The notes: generated by a model from the letters alone, not told the origin. A DNA stretch of 44,086 bases from Deltaproteobacteria bacterium (GCA_003696955.1 RFGU01000191.1:1-44086); one strand, 5' to 3'; shown: positions 1-8,965, counted from the stretch's first letter. Program-made: numbers and translations.

Positions 1-1
1 C

Positions 2-850
2 CCGGAAGAGGCCGATCCCCTGTCCCCCACGCACCTCGACAGGTGGGCCGAGGCGTTTGCCGGCCGGCGGGTTCTGGTGCTCTCGGGGGCTGGGTGCAGC
101 ACCCCGTCCGGGATCCCGGACTACCGCGGGCCTACGGGCCGGTTGCGGCGGCGACGCCCCATGACCTTCGACACCTTCAGGGGCAGCGAGGCCGCGCGCA
201 GAAGGTACTGGGCCCGCGCGGTGGTCGGTTGGCCGCGCTTCGCCGCCGCGCGGGCGAACCCGGCCCACCTCGCCCTCGCCGACCTCGAAGCCCGGGGCGT
301 CGTCACCGGCATCGTCACCCAGAACGTCGACGGCCTGCATGGCGACGCCGGCAGTCGCAACGTGGTGGAACTCCACGGCTCCCTCCACGCCGTCGTCTGC
401 CTCGGGTGCGGCCGTCGCCACCGTCGCTCCGACGTCCAATCATGGATGTTGGCGGCCAACCCCACCTGGGAGCCCACGTGGGCGGCCGCGGCTCCCGATG
501 GCGACGCCCACCTGCCCGACGATCGGATCGACACGTTCGTCGTGGCCCCCTGCCCCACCTGCGGGGGGATCCTCAAGCCGGACGTCGTGTTCTTCGGCGA
601 GGCGGTCCCGCGTCCGCGGGTCGAGCGCGTGCGTGCCTGGGTGGACGCCTGCGAGGCCCTGTGGGTCGTCGGCTCGAGTCTCGCCGTCTTCTCCGGCTAT
701 CGATTCGTGCGTCGGGCGGCCGAGCGCGGGATCCCGGTGGGGATCGTCAACGTCGGCCCGACCCGCGGCGACGACCTCGCGACCTTGCGGACCCACGCCG
801 ACGTCGCCGCCTTCCTCCCCGCCCTCGCCCGCCGTCTCTCCCCCGCGTAG
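2..850 (+). CDS. Sirtuin-family NAD-dependent protein deacylase, 5' end outside window
   Basis: SIR2-family enzyme that removes acyl groups from lysines using NAD+. The reading frame is open to the left edge. In-frame sequence before the GTG at 77 already encodes sirtuin-like residues (GRRVLVLSGAG), so that GTG is internal and the true start lies outside the window. Visible motifs are the NAD-binding GAGCSTPSGIPDYRG, QNVDGLHGDAG, the catalytic histidine in VELHGSL, two zinc cysteine pairs (CLGCG and CPTCGG), the acyl-pocket KPDVVFFGE, and GSSL near the C-terminus. The spacing resembles the class II (SIRT4-like) bacterial group. It converges on the glycosyltransferase 83 bp away. Family assignment is secure; the acyl substrate is not known. 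Confidence 0.92.
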   Translation, partial: PEEADPLSPTHLDRWAEAFAGRRVLVLSGAGCSTPSGIPDYRGPTGRLRRRRPMTFDTFRGSEAARRRYWARAVVGWPRFAAARANPAHLALADLEARGVVTGIVTQNVDGLHGDAGSRNVVELHGSLHAVVCLGCGRRHRRSDVQSWMLAANPTWEPTWAAAAPDGDAHLPDDRIDTFVVAPCPTCGGILKPDVVFFGEAVPRPRVERVRAWVDACEALWVVGSSLAVFSGYRFVRRAAERGIPVGIVNVGPTRGDDLATLRTHADVAAFLPALARRLSPA

Positions 851-933
851 CCCTCGGCTCCGCGGCCGACCGAGACGCGCGGCGTGGTGGGCAAAGGCGG
901 GGCGGCGCCCTTCCACCGCCGCGGCGCGGACGA

Positions 934-2031
934 CTATCCGATGGCCGCGTAGACCTCCGAAAGTCGCGGGCCGAGGCGGCGGGCGTCGAACCGGGCGCGG
1001 GCGTGGGGGACGGCCGCGGCGGACCACGCGACGTGCCGCCCGTCGGCCAGGGCGGCCACGACGAACTCCACGATGTCGCTGCCCGCCACCGCCGCACCCG
1101 GTGGCGCATCGGCGCCGGCGAAGATCTCGGGCAGCGGACCTGCACGGGTGGTGACCACGCCGCGCCCCCGCGCCAGCGCCTCGAGCAGGACCAGGGGCAG
1201 GTCCACCTTGCGTGCAACGTGATCGGCCAGGTGCACCACGAGGCTCGCCGCGGCGAACAACGCCTCCATGTCGTCCACCTCGGCCAAGAGGTCGAAGCGG
1301 CCCGCTTCGTGGAGATCGGCCAGGCGCGTCCGCAGGCGCCCCCGGACCTCGGCGTCCTTCGGTCCCTTCGGGCGGGCCGCCACCACGAGACGGACGTCGG
1401 AAGGCAGCGCCCGCGCCAGGGCCTCGATGCGATCCCCGACGGTGGGATCGAGATCCCCCGCATAGAGCACCGTAGGGCGCTCGGGCAGCGGCGGCGGCGC
1501 CTCCGGTAGGTCCACACCGGGATGGATCCGCACCACACGCTCCTCGTCGAGGAGGCCGGTCTCGAGCAGGCGCCCGCGCGTGTGGTCCGACAGCACGACG
1601 ACCCGGTCGAGTCCCGCCAGCAGCGGTGCATGCGCCTCGATGCGATCGGCCGACGTGACGGACTGCACGAAGCGCCGTCTGCGGGCGAGACGCCGCAGGG
1701 CGCCGGCCACCCGGGACGTCACGGGATTGGGCGTGAAGAAGAAGTGCACCGAGCGGTGGCGGTGGGCCGGTGCGAGCAGGACGGCAAGCGCCCGCGCCTT
1801 GTCCCGCAAGGTGGGCGCATAGCCCATGGGCGGCACGTCCACGACCGTGTGGCCGGGTCCGAGGGGCCGGGCGGGATCGCCGAAGTAGGCCACGTCGATC
1901 CCCGCGGGCAGGCTGCGGGCGAAGCTCGCGGCGAGCACCGTCGATCCGTCGCGAAACGGCGGACGGAGCGGCTTGCCCACCCACAGCCAGGCGCCCGGTT
2001 CGCGGCCGGCGCTCGCCTCGTCACGCGCCAC
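934..2031 (-). CDS. Glycosyltransferase, GT4-like (GT-B fold)
   Basis: 365-residue protein that probably transfers a sugar from a nucleotide-sugar donor during surface polysaccharide assembly. The C-terminal half has the GT4 pattern: VVRIHPGVDLP, then a strand-turn PTVLYAGDLDP, a DLLAEVDDMEALFAAASLVVHLAD segment read in pieces, and the donor-site region PLVLLEALARGRGVVTT ending in GPLPEIF. The N-terminal half has a Rossmann-like acceptor domain with a SVTSAD motif. The start is GTG at 2031, overlapping the 3' end of the flippase gene by 11 bp, so the two are almost certainly co-transcribed and translationally coupled. Donor and acceptor sugars cannot be read from the sequence. Confidence 0.85.
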   Translation of the reverse strand: MARDEASAGREPGAWLWVGKPLRPPFRDGSTVLAASFARSLPAGIDVAYFGDPARPLGPGHTVVDVPPMGYAPTLRDKARALAVLLAPAHRHRSVHFFFTPNPVTSRVAGALRRLARRRRFVQSVTSADRIEAHAPLLAGLDRVVVLSDHTRGRLLETGLLDEERVVRIHPGVDLPEAPPPLPERPTVLYAGDLDPTVGDRIEALARALPSDVRLVVAARPKGPKDAEVRGRLRTRLADLHEAGRFDLLAEVDDMEALFAAASLVVHLADHVARKVDLPLVLLEALARGRGVVTTRAGPLPEIFAGADAPPGAAVAGSDIVEFVVAALADGRHVAWSAAAVPHARARFDARRLGPRLSEVYAAIG

Positions 2032-3496
2032 GCCGCAGCCTCCGCAGGTCGTCCGGGGTCAGCGCGCGCAGGACGAAGGCGGTCCCGAGAAAGACGGCGG
2101 CGAGCAGGGCGAGGCGCGCGACGATGAGCAGCTTGCCGGCGACGCCCGCGCCCGACATGGGTGGAAGGACCGCGGCCACGGCCGTGACGGCGACGGCACA
2201 GACGGCGACCTTGAGGTAGCCGGCCGCGGGCACCCGCGCTCCGAACGTTCGGCGGAGCACCCACGCCGCCGCGACGTAGGCGAAGCCCCCCGCGACGAGC
2301 ACCGTGCGTGCCGCGCCGGCCGTGCCCATGGCCGGCACGAGGGCGAGCCCGAGCCCGCCCACCGCAAGCAGCGGCAACGCCACGACGATCAGCGCCGGGC
2401 GCGTGCGCCCCGTGCTGTTGAGCACCCAAGCCATGGTGATCGCGAAGCCGATGCCGGAAAACCCCCACACGAGGAGGCGGAGATCACCGGCCGCCGTACC
2501 GTAGGCCCGCGGGAACAGGAGGGCCTGGATCTCCGGGGCGGCGGCCGCCCCCACCGACGCCATGAACGCAAGCAGCAGCGTGGCCACCCGCATGGTCTCG
2601 GACAAGTAGGCCGCCACCTTGGTCCGGTCGCCGCTGCCTTCGAGGCTCGCGACGAGGGGAAAGAGCAGGAGGCTCACCGCGTTCATCAGGGACAGGGGCA
2701 CCAGCGCCACCTGCTGGGCGCTCGAGTAGAAGCCCACGAGATCCGAGGCCACGTAGCGCTTGACGATGAGGACGTCGGCCGACTGCAGGAGGTTCACGCA
2801 GATCGTGAAGACGACGAGGGCCCCGGCGAACCCGGCCATGGGCGGCGCCTTCTGCACGGAGCGGTCGGCACCCGCCGGCGGACCGACCCGGGCGACGAGC
2901 AACACGGAGAGCAAGAGGGAGAGGACGCTCGCGGCGGTGAAGCCGCCCACCACGGCCGCGAGGCTCGCACCTGCCGCCGCGGCCCCGAGGATCAGGGCGG
3001 CCTTCGTGGTCGCCATGAAGATGTCGAGGCTCGCCTGGAACGGGAACCTGCGCAGGGCGTTCAAGGTCCCGAGGTTCACGGCGTAGAGGGCGTAGACGAG
3101 GGAGATCGGGGCGACCACCGCAAGGGGCGCCGCGAGGTCCGCGTCCCGCAGCAGTCGCGCGAGCGGTGCGGCCGCGGCGAAGAACGCAAGGCTCACCACG
3201 CCGCCGAGCCCCGCCGCGAGTTTCACGCCTCGGCGGCGCAGGGCGAAGTAGGCGGGCACCCCCGCCTCGAACTGGGCCGCCATGGGCCGTGAGACGGCGA
3301 AGAGCATGGTGTAGACGAGCACCAGGTTCGGCACGGCCACGATGCGCGCGACCACGTAGTAGCGCCCGTAGACCGAAGGCGGCACGAGGTGGGTGAGCCC
3401 CACCGTGATGGCGTAGGCCGAGACGAGGAACCAAAGCTTGGCCACGCCCAACAGGGCGCCGCTGCGACCGAGGCTCGAAGTGCCCCCCGAGGCCAT
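2021..3496 (-). CDS. Polysaccharide/lipid-linked oligosaccharide flippase (Wzx/MOP superfamily)
   Basis: 491-residue, strongly hydrophobic protein with about 12-14 predicted membrane segments spread over its whole length and few long soluble loops. This is the usual architecture of Wzx-type flippases, which move undecaprenyl-linked sugars across the inner membrane. The N-terminus (YAITVGLTHLVPPSVYGRYY) matches the first helix pair of the polysaccharide-biosynthesis family, with the YG dipeptide common after helix 1. It sits upstream of, and overlaps, the glycosyltransferase, which supports a role in exopolysaccharide or O-antigen export. The start ATG at 3496 precedes a signal-anchor-like helix. 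Other MOP families such as MATE or MurJ are less likely given the partner gene. Confidence 0.85.
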   Translation of the reverse strand: MASGGTSSLGRSGALLGVAKLWFLVSAYAITVGLTHLVPPSVYGRYYVVARIVAVPNLVLVYTMLFAVSRPMAAQFEAGVPAYFALRRRGVKLAAGLGGVVSLAFFAAAAPLARLLRDADLAAPLAVVAPISLVYALYAVNLGTLNALRRFPFQASLDIFMATTKAALILGAAAAGASLAAVVGGFTAASVLSLLLSVLLVARVGPPAGADRSVQKAPPMAGFAGALVVFTICVNLLQSADVLIVKRYVASDLVGFYSSAQQVALVPLSLMNAVSLLLFPLVASLEGSGDRTKVAAYLSETMRVATLLLAFMASVGAAAAPEIQALLFPRAYGTAAGDLRLLVWGFSGIGFAITMAWVLNSTGRTRPALIVVALPLLAVGGLGLALVPAMGTAGAARTVLVAGGFAYVAAAWVLRRTFGARVPAAGYLKVAVCAVAVTAVAAVLPPMSGAGVAGKLLIVARLALLAAVFLGTAFVLRALTPDDLRRLRRGA

Positions 3497-3586
3497 GGGG
3501 GTGTGGCTTTACGCGCCGCACCGGCGGCTGGCAAGTTCGGCGCGATGCGCGCCCGCCCTTCCCGCAGGCCCGCACGCGCGCCGCGT

Positions 3587-3615
3587 TTGACGCTGACGGG
3601 CGCGCCCCCTACCCT
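3587..3615 (+). promoter_or_regulatory. Sigma-70-type promoter of the CAT-anticodon tRNA
   Basis: The -35 is TTGACG (3587-3592) and the -10 is TACCCT (3610-3615), with an exact 17-nt spacer. This places initiation near 3622, about ten bases before the tRNA 5' end. It is one of the best consensus matches in the window and fits a highly expressed stable RNA. It probably also drives the protein gene at 3717. Confidence 0.6.
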
Positions 3616-3631
3616 GCGAGCCCGACTCCGA

Positions 3632-3705
<74 letters not shown>

Positions 3706-3716
3706 CCTTCTTGACC

Positions 3717-4541
3717 ATGACCGCCCCCACCCGCAAGCGCCCCGACGTGAACCCGCAGATCCTCGCCCTGCACGATCTGCAGGTCCAGGACCGCAACCTG
3801 ACGATCCTCGAGCACCGACTGTCGAACATTCCGGCGCAGCTCGAGGAACTCGACCGCGACCTGTCGACCCTTGCCGACATGCTCGAGGCCGAACGCAAGC
3901 GCCTCGACGAGACCTTGGCCTTCAAGCGCGCCCAAGAGGAGCAGATGGCCGAGGAACAGCGGATCGTGCAGGAGAGCAAGGCGAAGATGAGCCAGGTCCA
4001 GACGACGCGGGAACTCTCGGCGCTCCAGCGACAGATCGAGACGACCAAGCGCATGGCCGACGCACGTGCGCAGGAGATCGCCAAGATCGAGGAGTCGGTG
4101 GCGGCCGTGGAAGCCCGCATCGCGGAGATGGAGGCCGCCCTCGACGAGCTGCGGGCCAAGGCCGAGGCCGAGAAGGCCAAGCTCGTGGACTCGCAAGGCA
4201 CCCTCGAGAAGAAGGTGGCGCGGCTACGCAAGAAGCGGGAGAAGCTCGTCGAGCGGGTGGACCCCGAGTTGCTTCGCACCTACGACCGGATCCGGCGGCG
4301 CCACGGCGGCATCGCGTTCGCGCCGGCCAGCGAAGAACGCTGCCTCGGCTGCAAGATGCGGGTGCCCCACCTGGTCTACGCGCAACTCGTCAAGGGCGAG
4401 ACGATCCCGCACTGCGAGTACTGCGGCCGGCTGCTCTACTGGGCGGGGCACTTCCCGGAGGAGGCCGAGCGCCGACGCAAGCGTGAAGCCGAACGCCGGG
4501 AACGACTCGAGCGGGCCGGCGACGACTCGGCCGGAACGTAG
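3717..4541 (+). CDS. Coiled-coil protein with C-terminal C4-type zinc ribbon (DUF164/zf-RING_7 family)
   Basis: About 274 residues. Residues ~15-185 are an almost uninterrupted coiled coil rich in Glu, Lys, Arg and Leu. The C-terminal part carries a four-cysteine ribbon: ERCLGCKMRVP followed by HCEYCGRLLYW. This matches the conserved bacterial DUF164/CT398-type family, proposed to bind nucleic acid or act as an adaptor; the biochemical role is unsettled. I chose ATG 3717 over the TTG at 3711. The start is only 11 nt past the tRNA body, so the mRNA may arise by processing of a tRNA-mRNA cotranscript. proB follows 84 bp downstream on the same strand. Confidence 0.85.
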   Translation: MTAPTRKRPDVNPQILALHDLQVQDRNLTILEHRLSNIPAQLEELDRDLSTLADMLEAERKRLDETLAFKRAQEEQMAEEQRIVQESKAKMSQVQTTRELSALQRQIETTKRMADARAQEIAKIEESVAAVEARIAEMEAALDELRAKAEAEKAKLVDSQGTLEKKVARLRKKREKLVERVDPELLRTYDRIRRRHGGIAFAPASEERCLGCKMRVPHLVYAQLVKGETIPHCEYCGRLLYWAGHFPEEAERRRKREAERRERLERAGDDSAGT

Positions 4542-4625
4542 TCTCGGCGACCCGGCGGGGCCTTCGGTCTGCGAGGCCGACGGACGGTTGCCGGCGTCGG
4601 CGTCATCGGCCACCCTCCTGCGGTC

Positions 4626-5786
4626 GTGGATCCACGCAGACAGCTCTCCGACGCGACCCGCGTCGTCGTCAAGGTGGGCACCCACGTGGTGACGGAAGGT
4701 GGCGTGCGGATCGCCCTCGGCCGCGTCCACGGCATCGTCGAGGACATCGCGGACCTCGTCCGCAGAGGTCGGCAGGTGCTCCTCGTGTCGAGCGGAAGCA
4801 TCGCCCTGGGGATGCGTGCCCTCGGACTCGCCGAGCGTCCGGACTCCTTGGGTCTTCGGCAGGCGTGCGCCGCCATCGGCCAGGGGAAGCTCATGGAACT
4901 CTATACGCGGGCGTTCGAGCAGCTCGGTCTCGTCGCGGCGCAAGTGCTCTTGACCCAGGAGGACCTGGCCGACCGCGACCGCGCCCTGTGCCTGCGCACG
5001 ACCCTGTTCCGGCTGCTCGAACTCGGTGTGGTGCCGATCTTGAACGAAAACGACAGCGTCTCGGTGCGCGAGATCATGGACGCCCAGACCGTGGGCGCCA
5101 TCGAGGAGCGCAGCTTCGGCGACAACGACGGGCTTTCGGCACGGGTGGCCGTGGCCGTCGATGCCGACGCCCTCGTCCTGTTGTCCGACGTCGACGGCTT
5201 GCGCACGGCCGATCCCCGCACGGACCCCGACGCCGAACGCATCGCCGTGGTGGCCCCGGGCGAAGAACCCGACGCGAGCATCGGGGATGCACCTTCGAGC
5301 CTCGGTCGCGGCGGCATGGGCAAGAAACTCGCCGCGGCTCGCATCGCCGCCCATGCCGGGGTGAGCGTGGTGATCGCGAGCGGCGAGCGCCCGGGCGAAC
5401 TGGCCCGGATCCTGCGGGGCGAGGACGTGGGCACCATCGTGTTGCCGGCACAGCGAAGACGCGCCCGGCGCCGCTACATCGCCGTCGAGGCTCCGTGTCG
5501 CGGCGCCCTGGTCGTCAACGACGGCGCGGTCGAGGCCCTCGGACGCCGCAAGGCATCGCTGCTGGCCGTGGGCGTCGTCGGCGTCGAGGGGCAGTTCGGC
5601 CGGGGCGACGTGGTGGAGATCCGGGACGTCCACGGCCGGATCCACGGCCGCGGGCTCTCCAACTACACCGCATCCGAGTGCCGGCGGATCGCAGGTCACC
5701 ACAGCGACGAATTCGAACGGCTCCTCGGCTATCGCGGCTACGACACGGTCGTGGGGCGCGACAACCTGGTATGGGAGGACCTATGA
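4626..5786 (+). CDS. proB: Glutamate 5-kinase with PUA domain
   Basis: Phosphorylates L-glutamate to gamma-glutamyl phosphate, the first and feedback-controlled step of proline synthesis. 386 residues. An amino-acid-kinase domain occupies ~8-265: RVVVKVGTHVV at the phosphate-binding start, VLLVSSGSIALG, PILNENDSVS, LVLLSDVDGL, and the RGGMGKKLAAA loop. A PUA domain follows at ~285-365, as in the E. coli enzyme (367 residues). The GTG at 4626 is the natural start because the kinase fold begins immediately afterwards. The stop codon overlaps the proA start (ATGA), indicating translational coupling. Confidence 0.96.
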   Translation: MDPRRQLSDATRVVVKVGTHVVTEGGVRIALGRVHGIVEDIADLVRRGRQVLLVSSGSIALGMRALGLAERPDSLGLRQACAAIGQGKLMELYTRAFEQLGLVAAQVLLTQEDLADRDRALCLRTTLFRLLELGVVPILNENDSVSVREIMDAQTVGAIEERSFGDNDGLSARVAVAVDADALVLLSDVDGLRTADPRTDPDAERIAVVAPGEEPDASIGDAPSSLGRGGMGKKLAAARIAAHAGVSVVIASGERPGELARILRGEDVGTIVLPAQRRRARRRYIAVEAPCRGALVVNDGAVEALGRRKASLLAVGVVGVEGQFGRGDVVEIRDVHGRIHGRGLSNYTASECRRIAGHHSDEFERLLGYRGYDTVVGRDNLVWEDL

Positions 5787-7105
5787 ACGTCCACGACGAC
5801 GTACGACGCCGCGCCGAATCGGCCCGGCGCGCGGCTTCGGCCTTGGCCGCCGCCGAGGGCACCGTCCGCACGCGGATCCTCGACGAGGTGGGGCGCCTAT
5901 TGGCCGACCGGCACGTCCGATCCTCGATCCTGTCGGCCAACGCGGCCGACGTGGACGCGGCACGCGAGGCGGAGGCCCGCGGCGAGCTGTCTCCGGCCCT
6001 CGTCGCCCGGCTCGAACTCTCCCCGGCCAAACTCGACGGGCTCGCCGACGGGGTGCGGACCCTGGCGTCCATGGAGGACCCCATCGGACGGGTGGACGTG
6101 CGACGCAAGCTCGACGAGGGCCTGGTGCTCGAACGGGAGACCGTGCCCCTCGGCGTTCTCGGCGTCGTGTTCGAATCGCGCCCGGATGCGGTGGTGCAGA
6201 TCGGCACCTTGTGCCTGCGCAGCGGAAACGCCGTGCTGCTCAAGGGCGGCCGGGAGGCGCGACGCACGAACGAGGTGCTCGTCGAGATGCTGCGCAGGGC
6301 CGTGGCCGCGGCGGGGATCCCCGAGGACGTGGTCGTGCACCTCCCCGACCGGGAGGCCTTCGCCGCGCTGCTCGACCTGCACGATCTCGTGGACCTGGTC
6401 GTGGCCCGTGGGTCCTCGGCGTTCGTGGCCAAGGTCCGCGCCTCGACCCGGATTCCGGTCGTCGGGCACGCCGCCGGCCTGTGCCACATCGTCCTCCACC
6501 CCCCAGCCGCCCCCGAGATGGCCGCCGACGTGGTGGAGGATGCCAAGTGCGGCTATCCGGCGGCCTGCAACGCCGTCGAGACCCTGTTGTGGATCCCCGG
6601 AACCGAAGACGCCCTGGCGGCGGTGGTCGCGCGACTGCAACGCCGCGGTGTGACCCTTCGGGGCTGCGCGGCCACCCGCGCGCTCCATCCCGACCTCGAG
6701 GCGGCCACCGATGCCGACTGGGATCTCGAGTACGGCGACCTGGTGCTGTCGATCCGCAGGGTCGAGGATCTGGACGCCGCCCTCGCCCACGTCGCCACCC
6801 ACGGCTCGTCCCACACCGAGGCCATCGTCACCGACGACCGTGCCGCGGCGGACCGCTTCCTGCGACAGGTGGACGCCGCGGGCGTCTTCCACAACGCCAG
6901 CACGCGCTTCGCCGACGGGTATCGCTACGGGCTCGGAGCGGAGGTGGGGATCTCCACGGGCAAGCTCCACGCCCGGGGCCCGGTGGGGATCGAGGGGCTG
7001 TTGTCCCGCCGCTACCGGCTGCGCGGCCAGGGCCACGTGGCGAGCGCCTACGGGCCGGGCAAACGGGCGTTCCTACACGAGGACCTGCCGGTCGACTTCG
7101 AATGA
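5783..7105 (+). CDS. proA: Gamma-glutamyl phosphate reductase
   Basis: NADPH-dependent reduction of gamma-glutamyl phosphate to glutamate-5-semialdehyde, the second step of proline synthesis. 440 residues, the usual family length. Diagnostic motifs are GVVFESRPDAVVQI, GNAVLLKGGREA, the catalytic cysteine in YPAACNAVETLL, HGSSHTEAIVT, and the C-terminal GLGAEVGISTGKLHARGP block. The wording YPAACNAVETLL and a RRYRLRGQG-like end recall the reductase half of plant P5CS. ATG 5783 overlaps the proB stop by four bases. A strong hairpin 34 bp after the stop probably ends the transcript. Confidence 0.97.
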   Translation: MNVHDDVRRRAESARRAASALAAAEGTVRTRILDEVGRLLADRHVRSSILSANAADVDAAREAEARGELSPALVARLELSPAKLDGLADGVRTLASMEDPIGRVDVRRKLDEGLVLERETVPLGVLGVVFESRPDAVVQIGTLCLRSGNAVLLKGGREARRTNEVLVEMLRRAVAAAGIPEDVVVHLPDREAFAALLDLHDLVDLVVARGSSAFVAKVRASTRIPVVGHAAGLCHIVLHPPAAPEMAADVVEDAKCGYPAACNAVETLLWIPGTEDALAAVVARLQRRGVTLRGCAATRALHPDLEAATDADWDLEYGDLVLSIRRVEDLDAALAHVATHGSSHTEAIVTDDRAAADRFLRQVDAAGVFHNASTRFADGYRYGLGAEVGISTGKLHARGPVGIEGLLSRRYRLRGQGHVASAYGPGKRAFLHEDLPVDFE

Positions 7106-7138
7106 CGACCGTGGGCCGTCCCCGCCCCCTCGACGCAT

Positions 7139-7174
7139 CGGGGCGCCGGCTGCCCGTGGCAGCACGGCGCCCCG
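7139..7174. terminator. Strong hairpin between convergent proA and hpf
   Basis: CGGGGCGCCG GCTGCC pairs with GGCAGC (one bulged A) CGGCGCCCCG around a 3-nt loop, giving a 16-bp stem. It sits midway in the 108-bp gap between two convergent genes. No U-tract follows on either strand, so it may act as a bidirectional pausing or 3'-end-stabilising element rather than a textbook intrinsic terminator. Confidence 0.6.
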
Positions 7175-7213
7175 TCGTGCGGGATCACCGTCCCGCCTCG
7201 GCGCAGCGACGTG

Positions 7214-7582
7214 TCAGAGCATGGCGCGCCGGTCCGACACGGCGCGATGGGCTCCGGTGGCTTGGCGCTTTCCAGCGTAGTTCTGCAATTGCCGCTGGGC
7301 AGCATTGAAGGCGTCGCGGATCGCAACCCACAGGTCCTGGTGCTCCGGGTTCCGCTCGGGCTCACGGTTGACCACGATGTCCTGCCCGGGCACCGAGAGA
7401 TCGATCCGCACGTGATACGTGTTGCCCTTGTGATGCCGGTTGTGGGGGGCCTCGACGACCACGCGGCACCCCGTGATCTGATCGAAGAAGCGATCGAGTT
7501 TGGCCGCCTTGGCCCGAATGCGATCTTCGATGGCGTCGGAACGGGGAACGTTGCGGAACGTGATCTCCAGCGGGACTTTCAT
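7214..7582 (-). CDS. hpf: Ribosome hibernation-promoting factor, short HPF/RaiA type
   Basis: 122-residue protein of the S30EA/YfiA fold. It binds the 30S decoding region of idle ribosomes and promotes dimerisation or inactivation in stationary phase. Family signatures are the N-terminal LEITFRNVPRSDAIEDRIR, then CRVVVEAPHNRHHKGN and the strand YHVRIDLSVPGQDIVV, and a helix VAIRDAFNAAQRQLQ. The protein ends soon after, so it lacks the C-terminal dimerisation domain of long HPF. The start ATG 7582 is fixed by a perfect AAGGAGG five bases upstream, the best Shine-Dalgarno site I noticed in the window. In-frame sequence further upstream is not HPF-like. Confidence 0.93.
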   Translation of the reverse strand: MKVPLEITFRNVPRSDAIEDRIRAKAAKLDRFFDQITGCRVVVEAPHNRHHKGNTYHVRIDLSVPGQDIVVNREPERNPEHQDLWVAIRDAFNAAQRQLQNYAGKRQATGAHRAVSDRRAML

Positions 7583-7605
7583 GGGTTCCTCCTTGGGTGG
7601 ATACG

Positions 7606-7649
7606 AAAAACGCCCCACGCGGGCCGACGGGACCGGTCGCGATGGGGCG
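7606..7649 (-). terminator. Intrinsic terminator or attenuator in the hpf upstream region
   Basis: On the minus strand CGCCCCA (7649-7643) pairs with TGGGGCG (7617-7611) and is followed by a run of five T (7610-7606). It lies 24 bp before the hpf start and downstream of the ferritin-like gene. It can end that gene's transcript, or, if hpf is transcribed from further upstream, act as an attenuator in the hpf leader. The loop is long (25 nt) and itself GC-rich. Confidence 0.55.
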
Positions 7650-7846
7650 GGAGTGTTCCCGAAGAACACGTTCCTAGTGTGAGCCATCGGCCCCCGGATC
7701 CGACCGGAAAATTCCATGGCCGCGTCGGCATCCCGAGATGCAGGAATTGCATTGCGATCCCCATGGGTTACGAGCGTGCGGCAACTCACGACCAGCCTGT
7801 GACGCCCCGTGGACGGGCAGGCCGGAAGCAGCGCAATGTGCGCCAA

Positions 7847-8965
7847 TCACTCCCCGTCGAGCAGGTCGGCGCTCGTGAGGTCCGGCGCAGCCTTCTCGTT
7901 CTCGTACACGAGCAGGCCGAGGGCCTCGTAGTGCGGCCGGATCCGATCGCTGAGCAGGTGGATGCGTTTGAGGTTCGGAATCAGGCGCCGGAACATCCGC
8001 TTGCGAAACGCCTCCATGTATTCCGACGTCAGCACGCCTTCGTCCCATTCCTTACGGGACAGGACGTGGGCGTAGTACTCCTCGTAGAACTCGTGGGCGA
8101 GGAAGCGATTGCGCATCAGGACCACGATCTCGTACGCCCAGTCCTCCCGTTCCCTGCGGACGCTGTCGGGGACCTCACGGTAGAAGTCGCGCAGGGCGAC
8201 GACGCCGTAGTGGACGTGGCGGGCCTCGTCGGTGATGACGTAGCGCAGAAGCTCCTTGAGCAACGGCTCCCGGGTCTGCTGCCTGAGCGTCCCGAACGCC
8301 CCGAGGGCGAGCCCCTCGATCATGATCTGCATTCCCAGGAACTTGAAGTCCCAGTCCGCATCGGTCATCAACGCATCGATGATCGTATATAGATTGTCGT
8401 TGATGACGTACCGTTTGCCGAGCTTTTCGTCCAGATACCGACTAAACACCTCGATGTGGCGTCCCTCGTCCATCACCTGGGTGGACCCGTAGAGCTTGCC
8501 GTCGTACCAGGAGATGGCCTCGGTGACCTGGCACGCGGCGAACAAGGCCCCCTGCTCGCCGTGGAGGAATTGGGACAGCATCCAGGCCGCCAAGGCCGCG
8601 CGATGCTCCCGCTGACGCCGCTCCGGCAGGGATCGGTACGCCGGCAGGTTCTTGAGGGGCAGCATCGAGTCCGGCATGATCTCCCGCTCCGGGTGGAGCG
8701 GATCGACGTCGATGGACCAGTCGAGATCCGTCGTGGCGTTCCACTGGGACGTCTTGGCCGCCTCGTAGAGCTTGCGCAGTTCGGGGTGGTCGTGGTCGTA
8801 GGTCCAGTTGAAGGTCGCCTCGTGGCGCGACTTCATGCGGGTGATCGGACCCTGTTTGCCCTTCTTCAGCAGCAGACCGCGATACGCGGGCCCGAGCAGG
8901 CGCAGCAGGGCGCCGGGGTGGAGTGCGTACAGGGGGGCCGTCGCTTCGCTCACGGAGACCAGCAT
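7847..8965 (-). CDS. Ferritin-like di-iron protein (AurF-like or related oxygenase fold)
   Basis: 372 residues, largely helical. It contains paired carboxylate/histidine motifs of a di-iron four-helix bundle: FLHGEQGALF, MDEGRHIEVFSRYL, IEGLALGAFG and ITDEARHVHYGV (E-x-x-H type). These resemble the para-aminobenzoate N-oxygenase (AurF) and ribonucleotide-reductase-like ferritin superfamily, so an O2-activating or hydroxylating function is plausible; the substrate is unknown. ATG 8965 gives MLVSVSEA. An alternative GTG at 8953 lies 7 nt after a TATGCT hexamer and could be the start of a leaderless mRNA. hpf follows downstream after a terminator. Confidence 0.75.
   Translation of the reverse strand: MLVSVSEATAPLYALHPGALLRLLGPAYRGLLLKKGKQGPITRMKSRHEATFNWTYDHDHPELRKLYEAAKTSQWNATTDLDWSIDVDPLHPEREIMPDSMLPLKNLPAYRSLPERRQREHRAALAAWMLSQFLHGEQGALFAACQVTEAISWYDGKLYGSTQVMDEGRHIEVFSRYLDEKLGKRYVINDNLYTIIDALMTDADWDFKFLGMQIMIEGLALGAFGTLRQQTREPLLKELLRYVITDEARHVHYGVVALRDFYREVPDSVRREREDWAYEIVVLMRNRFLAHEFYEEYYAHVLSRKEWDEGVLTSEYMEAFRKRMFRRLIPNLKRIHLLSDRIRPHYEALGLLVYENEKAAPDLTSADLLDGE

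Noticed and set aside
851-933. Terminator between the sirtuin and glycosyltransferase genes
   Set aside because: Only a 5-bp imperfect stem (CTCGG/CCGAG) in a GC-rich gap; not distinguishable from background.
3711-3716. TTG start for the zinc-ribbon protein
   Set aside because: ATG two codons later is the more usual start; TTG would overlap the end of the tRNA leader.
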